A stretch of 46,470 nt of DNA from a virus. The stretch's first letter is position 1, and every line of letters starts with the position of its first letter. Location: IMG/VR virus record IMGVR_UViG_3300030389_004074, positions 1-46,470 of that record; one strand, 5' to 3'. The notes under the pieces are model-generated. The model did no database searches. It saw only the letters and a program-made list of their open reading frames with translations, and was not told the origin of the DNA. Position numbers and translations under genes: made by a program. Shown here in pieces: positions 40,922-46,470 of the stretch.

Positions 40922-41709
40922 TTTATGCTCCATATTTGCTCCGCGAACCTCTTCTCGTCGTCGCCCCACTTCCAGTCGTCAAGGTTCGGATAGAAGAGTT
41001 CCGCTATAGCTTGTTTATCATTTGAAAAAGACAGAAGGTTCATTATCGCTAACGCCACCTGTCTTACCACTTTAATATGCGCTTCCACTCCCTCAACTGG
41101 CTGGGTGACTACCTCGCTTCCCTTGCTAGAGACGCAGATGTAATCTAGGAGAGGAACGCAGCCCTCCGCCTTTGCGTAGACAGAGACCTGCCTAGCATGA
41201 GCGTCGGACACTTTACTAGGCATACGACCTGTAGTCTTGATATCCCTAATAATGTCCTCGTATTGAAGGTCTATGAAACCGGTTATAGGAACCGGCACGT
41301 CCTCCAAGCTTAAACTTATTTCCTTTTGGTAAGAGCTCGGCTCTCCGAGCTTAGAATAGAATTCTAGTGCAGCCTTCGTGTAAGAAGATACCATTCTGCC
41401 TTCCCTGTTGTACTTATCAACATCTATTATCTGCTCAGGGTACTGGGTATTACAGTAGTCAAGAAGTCTTTTGTATTCAGAGTCGGACTCCTTTATAGCC
41501 TCGGGCAGCGAGAGCTTCTTTCCGTTACAGCCGAAGAAATTTCCGACTGCGTGATCTACGGCGGTTCCTCTCCACATTGCGGGTCCGCCGCCGTTTCTAT
41601 AGCCGAAGAGGTACCTCATAATCCAGAGAGGCACATCATCTATGTAGCAGTTTATAGAAGACGGCGAGAGATGATCTATGCCATGTGTTTCAAAGGGGTT
41701 ATTCTTCAT
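40918..41709 (-). CDS. PD-(D/E)XK exonuclease (Cas4/RecB-like)
   Basis: About 263 residues. MWRGTAVDHAVGNFF gives the motif I His, ITGFIDLQYED the first Asp, IIRDIKTTGR the D-x-K catalytic core, and ARQVSVYAKAEG the Q-x3-Y motif, together defining a RecB/Cas4-like nuclease as in phage recombination exonucleases. It should resect double-stranded ends for the annealing protein. First gene of the leftward operon from the 41.8 kb divergent promoter. ATG 41709 is preferred over a TTG 24 bases upstream. Confidence 0.9.
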   Translation of the reverse strand: MKNNPFETHGIDHLSPSSINCYIDDVPLWIMRYLFGYRNGGGPAMWRGTAVDHAVGNFFGCNGKKLSLPEAIKESDSEYKRLLDYCNTQYPEQIIDVDKYNREGRMVSSYTKAALEFYSKLGEPSSYQKEISLSLEDVPVPITGFIDLQYEDIIRDIKTTGRMPSKVSDAHARQVSVYAKAEGCVPLLDYICVSSKGSEVVTQPVEGVEAHIKVVRQVALAIMNLLSFSNDKQAIAELFYPNLDDWKWGDDEKRFAEQIWSIK

Positions 41710-41766
41710 AGTTCCCCCAACTTTTGTTTCCAATTTGTGTCATTTTAAAACCTCAATTTATTTCAT

Positions 41767-41817
41767 TTGACTAACTGACTTCAAACCATTATATTCATAT
41801 TTGGAATAATGTAAACA
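41767..41817. promoter_or_regulatory. Overlapping divergent promoters with shared operator
   Basis: Rightward: TTGACT (41767-41772), 17 bases, TATATT (41790-41795). Leftward, read on minus: TTTACA (41815-41810), 16 bases, TATAAT (41793-41788). The -10 boxes overlap. TTGGAATAAT (41801-41810) lies just after the rightward -10 and inside the leftward spacer, and matches the ATTATTCCAA motif of other promoters. One bound repressor could shut both directions. Confidence 0.7.
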
Positions 41818-42051
41818 ATGGAACTCAAAGAATATCTACAAGAAAAAGAATTGACGCAATCTTCTTTCATAGAAGATGTCAGAAAAAGGAAAGGGGTAAG
41901 AATACCCCAGGGCACTCTAGCTAAGTGGATTACTGGGGTAAGGATTCCCCGAAAGACTGAGCTGTTGCTAATCAACGAAGTAACCGAGGGCAAAGTGCAG
42001 CCCAATGATTTTTTCGGAGTCAAAAATGAAAATAGAAAACAAAAAGCTTGA
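41818..42051 (+). CDS. XRE-family (Cro/cI-like) helix-turn-helix regulator (77 aa)
   Basis: 77 residues: LKEYLQEKELTQSSFIEDV, then RIPQGTLAKWITGVRIPRK and TELLLINEVTEGKVQPNDFF, the standard five-helix XRE domain with the recognition helix near IPQGTLAKWI. Cro-sized, with no dimerisation or cleavage domain. It lies at a divergent promoter carrying the genome-wide TTATTCC motif, so it is the prime candidate to bind those sites. It overlaps the ParB-like gene by 26 bases. Confidence 0.88.
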   Translation: MELKEYLQEKELTQSSFIEDVRKRKGVRIPQGTLAKWITGVRIPRKTELLLINEVTEGKVQPNDFFGVKNENRKQKA

Positions 42052-42544
42052 CGAGCTCAACGCCGACGTAAACAACTCAAGGGTCCATAACGACGAGCAG
42101 ATAGAGCAACTAGCGAACAGCATAAGAGAGTTTGGCTTCACTAACCCGATAATAATAGACGAAGACAATTCAGTACTGGCGGGCCACGGAAGACTTAAAG
42201 CAGCAGAGAGAGCCGGTCTTGAAAAAGTTCCTACTCTAAAACTTCTCGGACTATCCGATCTACAGAAAAGAGCTTACATAATTACTGATAACAAGATAGG
42301 TCTAAACGCGGAGTGGGACGACGACATTCTGCAGAGAGAACTAAGAGCCCTTACTGAGGGCGACTTTGACATAGCCGCGCTGGGCTGGAACCAGAAGGAG
42401 ATGAAATCATTCGTAGGTCTTGACCCTCTAGAAGGCTTGGACATGGAAAAGGAATTTGAAGCAGATCAAGAAATACTGCTTGAAGACATAGACAATTTCA
42501 AAAACAAGTGCCCTAGATGCGGCTTTGAGTTCGGAGATGCCTGA
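42026..42544 (+). CDS. ParB-domain protein linked to DNA methyltransferase
   Basis: 172 residues. HNDEQIEQLANSIREFGF, TNPIIIDEDNSVLAGHGRLK and AAERAGLEKVPTL form a ParB/Srx-type N-terminal domain, with RAYIITDNKIGLNAEWDD after it. The end holds CPRCGFEFG, half a zinc ribbon. In phages this domain is usually next to, or fused with, DNA methyltransferases rather than acting in partition; here the methyltransferase gene starts inside its 3' end. GGAG six bases before ATG 42026 decides the start. Confidence 0.87.
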   Translation: MKIENKKLDELNADVNNSRVHNDEQIEQLANSIREFGFTNPIIIDEDNSVLAGHGRLKAAERAGLEKVPTLKLLGLSDLQKRAYIITDNKIGLNAEWDDDILQRELRALTEGDFDIAALGWNQKEMKSFVGLDPLEGLDMEKEFEADQEILLEDIDNFKNKCPRCGFEFGDA

Positions 42545-43565
42545 GCTACCTGTATCTTGGTCCCTTACCGATCTAAAAAAAACGAAGAAAAACGGCGTTA
42601 ATGTTTTCAGTACCTTTAGCTGCGGTGGCGGTTCAACCATGGGCTACAAACTTGCGGGCTGCGAAGTAGTAGGCTGTCTAGAGATTGACGAAAAGCTTAT
42701 GGAGATTTACAAGACGAACCACAATCCTAGGCACTCTTTCAGAATGGGAATACAGGATTTCAACAAGATTGATGACAGAGACCTCCCGGAAGAACTTTTT
42801 AACCTAGATATACTAGACGGCTCTCCCCCTTGCTCTGTCTTTAGCATGGCGGGCAGCCGAGAGGCTAAGTGGGGGGAAGAGCATTTTTTCAGAGAAGGGC
42901 AAGAAGTGCAAAGACTGGACGATCTTTTTTTCCACTACATAGATACAGTTAAGAAACTTAAACCGAAGGTAGCGATTGCTGAGAACGTTACAGGAATGCT
43001 TAGAGCGAACGCAAGAGGCTACGTAAAAGAAATCTTTACAGGTCTAAAAGAGGCAGGTTACGACGTGCAGCTCTTCCAGTTTAACTCAGCAAGAATGTCT
43101 GTACCTCAGGCTAGAAGGAGAGTCTTCTTCGTAAGCCGTCGCAAAGACCTAGACTTGCCTAAGATAGAATTTAGCTTCAATGACAAGGTAAGAAACTACT
43201 TTGACATGATGAAAGGTTTGAACGACTACGGGGAAAGGAAAGAGCTATCGCCTCTACAAAAAGAAATATGGAGAGCTACCAAACCGGGAAACAACCTCGG
43301 TACAGCGCATAAGAAGGGCTACTTCTTCGGAACGTTCAAGATAAATCCTTACCACCCGATACCTTCGGTTTTAGCTACAGGAGATACTCTTACTCTATGG
43401 GATAAACCTTGTTACTTCTCAGACGTAGAACTCGTTAGGGCGCAAACGTTCCCGGACGATTTTGACTTCTGCGGGCAGAGAGTACAGTACGTTACGGGCA
43501 TGTCCGTTCCGCCTTATATGATAAAAAAGATAGCGGAAAAAATAATTAGTTTCTGGAAACTTTAG
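42537..43565 (+). CDS. DNA cytosine-C5 methyltransferase
   Basis: 342 residues with the C5-methyltransferase motifs in order: I (VFSTFSCGGGSTMGYKLAG, SAM binding), IV (DGSPPCSVFSMAG, catalytic Cys), VI (AIAENVTGM), VIII (QARRRVFFVSRR), and X (GMSVPPYMIKKIA). The target site cannot be read from sequence. It probably protects phage DNA from host restriction or marks strands, and it makes the Vsr gene meaningful. ATG 42537 follows GGAG without spacing; TTG 42525 is an alternative start. Confidence 0.95.
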   Translation: MPELPVSWSLTDLKKTKKNGVNVFSTFSCGGGSTMGYKLAGCEVVGCLEIDEKLMEIYKTNHNPRHSFRMGIQDFNKIDDRDLPEELFNLDILDGSPPCSVFSMAGSREAKWGEEHFFREGQEVQRLDDLFFHYIDTVKKLKPKVAIAENVTGMLRANARGYVKEIFTGLKEAGYDVQLFQFNSARMSVPQARRRVFFVSRRKDLDLPKIEFSFNDKVRNYFDMMKGLNDYGERKELSPLQKEIWRATKPGNNLGTAHKKGYFFGTFKINPYHPIPSVLATGDTLTLWDKPCYFSDVELVRAQTFPDDFDFCGQRVQYVTGMSVPPYMIKKIAEKIISFWKL

Positions 43566-43612
43566 GAATATTCCAAAAAAGGTTTTACTAAAAAAACCTT
43601 TCGGATTATTAT
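43565..43612 (+). promoter_or_regulatory. Promoter and operator of the replication genes, with inverted repeat
   Basis: GGAATATTCC (43565-43574), a perfect palindrome, begins on the last base of the methyltransferase stop. It is followed by AAAAAAGG, -35 TTTACT (43584-43589), 17 bases and -10 TATTAT (43607-43612). An inverted repeat AAAGGTTTT / AAAACCTTT spans the -35 and could also work as an attenuator for the upstream transcript. Confidence 0.6.
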
Positions 43613-43634
43613 TGCCTAAATCTTTGGAGACAAC

Positions 43635-44255
43635 ATGTCAATTGAATACTTAAATCATGCCTTGAAGGTAAACGGTTTGACGCCTACGAAAAAGTTCATT
43701 CTAGTGATACTAGCAAACTACGCAGACGAAAACGGAAGCTGTTACCCCTCTTACAGGCACATAGCGGGTCTTATAGGTCTCAAGAGCTTCAAGGGAGTTC
43801 AGAAGGCCATAAAGGAATTTGAAGAACTTGGTTATCTTACTATAGAGCACAGAAAGCTTGATAACGGCGGAAACACCAGCAACAGATATCATCTCAAAAT
43901 AGGGGGTATGGTCTCTGGAAACCATAGGGTGCCTGCAGACGGGAAGCTGGGTGTCCTAAAGACCACTAATACTAAAGAAGACAATAAAGAAAGAGAATAT
44001 ATGTTTGACCTATTCTGGAACTTCTATCCTAGAAAGATCAACAAGGCACAGGCAAGAAAAATCTTTCTAAAGAACGCAAAGAACATGAAGCAGATAGTCT
44101 ACGCAGCCAAAAGATTCGCGGAAGAGAACAGAAGTTCCGATCTAAAATACATTCCCCACCCTACGACCTGGCTTAATCAGGAGAGGTGGAACGACTATCT
44201 AGAAAACGACACAGAAGTGCACAGAACCAAAAGCATAAACAACCTAGCGGGGTAG
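43635..44255 (+). CDS. Replication initiation protein, O/DnaD-like
   Basis: 206 residues. The N-terminal half is a helix-turn-helix (KKFILVILANYADENGS with YPSYRHIAGLIGL), as in phage replisome organisers. The C-terminal half (LFWNFYPRKINKAQARKIFL, then YIPHPTTWLNQERWNDYL) matches the helicase-loader-type tail common in phage replication proteins. It probably binds the phage origin and recruits the helicase encoded next. GGAG nine bases before the ATG. No iteron array was seen inside the gene. Confidence 0.85.
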   Translation: MSIEYLNHALKVNGLTPTKKFILVILANYADENGSCYPSYRHIAGLIGLKSFKGVQKAIKEFEELGYLTIEHRKLDNGGNTSNRYHLKIGGMVSGNHRVPADGKLGVLKTTNTKEDNKEREYMFDLFWNFYPRKINKAQARKIFLKNAKNMKQIVYAAKRFAEENRSSDLKYIPHPTTWLNQERWNDYLENDTEVHRTKSINNLAG

Positions 44256-44257
44256 AG

Positions 44258-45961
44258 ATGAACAAGAAGCCAGAAGAAGAAGGAATAAGACTGAGAAAAT
44301 TTGAACACGGAACCCAGAAGACTAAATGCCCTAAGTGCCAGCCCCATGACCACAATCCGGCGGACAATCCGCTAAGCGTCACTATCAACGAGGAAGGCAC
44401 AGTTTGGCTATGCCACCACTGCGACTGGCGCGGGAGCTACTTCAATAACAGCGACAAGATGTACAGACCCAAGAAAAAGGAGTACGTAAAGCCCGAACCG
44501 CCGAAGGAGAACGTGAACGACAGAATGTACCGTTATTTTGAGAGAAGAAAAATCTCCCGGAAGACAGTAGATTTCTTCAAGGTCTTTGAGGAGAACGGCT
44601 GGTACGGTCTACAGTATTTCAACCTACAGGGCGAACTAGAAAACATAAAATACAGAAACGAGTCTAAGAAATTCAGGCAGACCCAAGGCGCTAAGCAGAT
44701 ACTCTTCAACTACAAAAATGTTGCGAATAGCGAGTCCATAGTTTTCGTGGAAGGAGAAATGGACGTGCTTAGCCTTCACGAAATAGGCGTAGACGCGACA
44801 TCGCTTCCCAACGGAGCTCCCAAAGAGGCAAAGTTCAACGACAACGACGCAAGATTCAAGGCGCTGCAGAACTGCCCGCTGAAAGCTAAGAAGGTAATCC
44901 TATTCACGGACAACGACCAGCCCGGGAAGGCGCTACATAAAGAGCTGCTCCACAGATTCGGCAAGGACGTCTGTTGGTTCGTCAGGTACCCGGAAGGAAC
45001 TAAAGACGCAAACGACATTCTTGAAAAGCACGGACACGAAAAATTGAGAAAGGTAATTGAAGAAGCCGAGCCCTACCCGATAGACGGACTCTACATGGCA
45101 AACGACTACTACAGCCAACTCCAAGACCTTTACGACGGGAACTACGAAAAGCCGATTGAGATAGGTCTCAAGGGTCTAGACGACATCTACAAAATAATGA
45201 CTGGAACTTTCCACACTATCACCGGAATACCGAACCACGGAAAGTCAATCTTCCTAGATCAGATTCTTCTGATGTTAGCAAAGAACCATGGCTGGAAATT
45301 CGCGATCTATAGCCCCGAGCACTCTACCCAGATGCACGTCAGGAGGTTGGTCCAGATGCATAGCAGGAAGGCGTTTGACGAGGGCTTTGAAAACAGAATG
45401 ACTAAAGAAGAGCTAAACAGGTCATTAGAATTTATAAATAGGCACTTCTACTTCATAGAGACGAGGGAGAGCGTTCCGACTATAGAAACTATCTTGGACG
45501 TCGCTAAGTCCAGCGTCTTCAAGTTCGGAATAAACGGATTGGTCATTGACCCTTACAACGAGGTAGACGCAAAGCGTTCCGGGAACACGAGAGAGGACGA
45601 GCATATCAGGGATTTCATCTCCCTATGCAAAAGATTCTCACGGGTCTACGAAGTCGTGACCTGGTGTGTGGCCCACCCGACGAAACTACCGAAGGGTAAC
45701 GACGGGTCTTACCTTCCTCCGACCGCCTACGATATCTCGGGAGCAAGCCACTGGCACAACCAGAGTGACGCCGTCCTAACAGTCCACCGGGACTTTGACG
45801 ACAACACTACCAGCGTGATTACCAGAAAGATAAGAGAGCAAGACCTCTACGGCAAGATCGGTGAGGTTAAGTTCAAGTACAGTTTCAAGACCCGGGACTT
45901 CCAGCCATACGAAAAAGAGGTGGACCACATGGACTGGTCGGACGTTAGGTTCAAGGATTGA
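44258..45961 (+). CDS. Primase-helicase, T7 gp4-like
   Basis: 567 residues. A zinc-binding domain (CPKCQPHDH, then CHHCDWRGSYF) is followed by TOPRIM (SIVFVEGEMDVLSLHEIG, then KKVILFTDNDQPGKAL) and a RecA-type helicase domain with Walker A ITGIPNHGKSIFLDQ and Walker B GLVIDPYNEVD, then CVAHPTKL and DISGASHWHNQSDAVL. It makes primers and unwinds DNA at the fork. No DNA polymerase gene is present, so host polymerase is presumably used. ATG 44258 follows the upstream stop by two bases; the longer frame from 44186 overlaps the replication gene. Confidence 0.95.
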   Translation: MNKKPEEEGIRLRKFEHGTQKTKCPKCQPHDHNPADNPLSVTINEEGTVWLCHHCDWRGSYFNNSDKMYRPKKKEYVKPEPPKENVNDRMYRYFERRKISRKTVDFFKVFEENGWYGLQYFNLQGELENIKYRNESKKFRQTQGAKQILFNYKNVANSESIVFVEGEMDVLSLHEIGVDATSLPNGAPKEAKFNDNDARFKALQNCPLKAKKVILFTDNDQPGKALHKELLHRFGKDVCWFVRYPEGTKDANDILEKHGHEKLRKVIEEAEPYPIDGLYMANDYYSQLQDLYDGNYEKPIEIGLKGLDDIYKIMTGTFHTITGIPNHGKSIFLDQILLMLAKNHGWKFAIYSPEHSTQMHVRRLVQMHSRKAFDEGFENRMTKEELNRSLEFINRHFYFIETRESVPTIETILDVAKSSVFKFGINGLVIDPYNEVDAKRSGNTREDEHIRDFISLCKRFSRVYEVVTWCVAHPTKLPKGNDGSYLPPTAYDISGASHWHNQSDAVLTVHRDFDDNTTSVITRKIREQDLYGKIGEVKFKYSFKTRDFQPYEKEVDHMDWSDVRFKD

Positions 45962-46044
45962 TTATTCCAAAAGGGGTTTACGCTAGTAGAAAAACAGTCT
46001 AATATCGGAAGATAAATTGAAAAAGCCGAAAGGCAGGAGATAAA
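45961..46044 (+). promoter_or_regulatory. Promoter, operator and leader of the repeated early operon
   Basis: ATTATTCCAAAAGGGGT starts on the last base of the primase stop codon, followed by -35 TTTACG (45977-45982), a 17-base spacer and -10 TAATAT (46000-46005), then the GCC-GAAA-GGC mini-hairpin (46025-46034) and AGGAG. Positions 45999 on match the window start with one early difference, so this is the full form of the promoter cut off at position 1. Confidence 0.7.
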
Positions 46045-46254
46045 ATGAAAGACTATGAAGAAAGAAAATACAAAGGCTATACCATTTGTATTGAATATCA
46101 CGGGGAGACCCCATTCAAAGACAGACGCATCTACGTTAAGGATACTCAAGGTAACAGAGTAGAATATTTCATTCGTACTTACTTTTACGAGTCTATTGAT
46201 ATGGCTAAATGGGTCATTAATCAAGTCTTAGAAGAAAAGGGGTTTGTTAAATGA
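46045..46254 (+). CDS. Hypothetical early protein, short allele (69 aa)
   Basis: 69 residues, nearly identical to the first 63 of the protein at 47..487, with changes such as TQ for SE and ESIDM for DSIDQ, and ending EEKGFVK where the other goes on for 77 more. It starts behind AGGAG and overlaps the next gene by ATGA, as in the first copy. Function unknown. The short form shows that the extension is dispensable or variable in the population. Confidence 0.8.
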   Translation: MKDYEERKYKGYTICIEYHGETPFKDRRIYVKDTQGNRVEYFIRTYFYESIDMAKWVINQVLEEKGFVK

Positions 46255-46470
46255 AAAAGACAAAGATCAAGGCAGACCCTAAGCCCTTTGACTGGGAAGA
46301 CAACGGTAAATCATTTGCGGGCATGTTTTACGAGAACGAAAGATACGTCTACTATGACTACTATCCTATTGAGAAACGTGAACCGCAAAATCCCGAAAGA
46401 TTCAGTTATAGTTTCGTAGACGAAAAGTACAACGACTATACGACCTTGGTCGTAACTCCGAAGATTCTAG
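46251..46470 (+). CDS. Hypothetical early protein, second copy, cut by window end
   Basis: Partial: the frame runs off the window. It matches the gene at 484..858 from its start to codon 73, differing in the first ten codons (KADPKPFDW against VREPKPFDW) and at scattered synonymous sites. Nearly all later residues are identical, which points to purifying selection on this protein. Confidence 0.8.
   Translation, partial: MKKTKIKADPKPFDWEDNGKSFAGMFYENERYVYYDYYPIEKREPQNPERFSYSFVDEKYNDYTTLVVTPKIL

Larger units (their letters stand above)
45999..46470 (+). repeat. Diverged direct repeat of the window start
   Basis: 45999-46208 corresponds to 1-210, and 46251-46470 to 484-703. Between them the first copy has 231 extra bases (77 codons, in frame). 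Substitutions are scattered, many synonymous. This is either a contig closing on itself through two strain variants or a real tandem duplication; an identical terminal repeat is excluded. Confidence 0.85.

Noticed and set aside
41818-42544. Lysogeny or phage-plasmid module (repressor plus ParB)
   Set aside because: No integrase, excisionase, ParA or toxin-antitoxin pair is visible; the ParB domain is better explained by its link to the methyltransferase.
1-46470. Exact direct terminal repeat of the genome ends
   Set aside because: The start and end copies differ by substitutions and a 231-base in-frame indel, so they are alleles or a duplication, not an identical terminal repeat.

Overview
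The window is essentially one whole genome of an uncultured tailed phage with siphovirus-type modules (HK97-fold capsid, tape measure and major tail protein, RcGTA-like tail tip genes). Modular tail fibres with repeated AELNILDGVT motifs, heavy ATA/CTA/AGA codon use and tail proteins resembling the Rhodobacter gene transfer agent suggest a marine Gram-negative, perhaps alphaproteobacterial, host. Spanins, lipoproteins and curli secretion proteins require an outer membrane. I see no integrase, DNA polymerase, tRNA or CRISPR array. After about 46.0 kb the sequence returns to a diverged copy of its own first two genes, so the contig probably closes on itself.

Layout: 1-2545 (+) is an early operon of small unknown proteins, one faintly AcrVA2-like. 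2587-10466 (+) holds terminase, portal, MuF-like protein, protease, capsid and accessory head genes. 10548-19922 (+) is a very large fibre cassette of three fibre genes, two ending in S74 chaperone domains, placed inside the structural module before the connectors. 20426-30546 (+) holds connectors, tail tube, a frameshifted tail chaperone, tape measure, tail tip and a J-like protein. 30527-33563 (+) is a curli-like cassette: CsgF, CsgG, a curlin-repeat protein and a FecR-domain protein. 33575-35518 (+) is the lysis region: two spanins, an SNase-fold nuclease, a lysozyme and a small membrane protein.

The minus strand (35733-41709) carries two early operons. One runs from a PD-(D/E)XK exonuclease and a putative annealing protein through several unknown genes to a lipoprotein, a Ref-like HNH nuclease and a Vsr endonuclease. 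The other runs from a 52-residue protein through a zinc-finger protein to three small unknown genes. The plus strand (41818-45961) carries an XRE-type regulator, a ParB-domain protein, a cytosine-C5 methyltransferase, a replication protein and a primase-helicase.

Five intergenic regions share a TTATTCC-type motif placed on or beside sigma70-like promoters. One of them is the divergent promoter of the XRE regulator, so a single repressor probably coordinates all the major transcripts. The methyltransferase and Vsr form a modification/repair pair, and the exonuclease, annealing protein and Ref form a recombination group. The most unusual content is the late curli export cassette, followed by a lambda-type slippery site in a GTA-type tail chaperone and fibre repeats that keep their protein sequence while their codons are scrambled.
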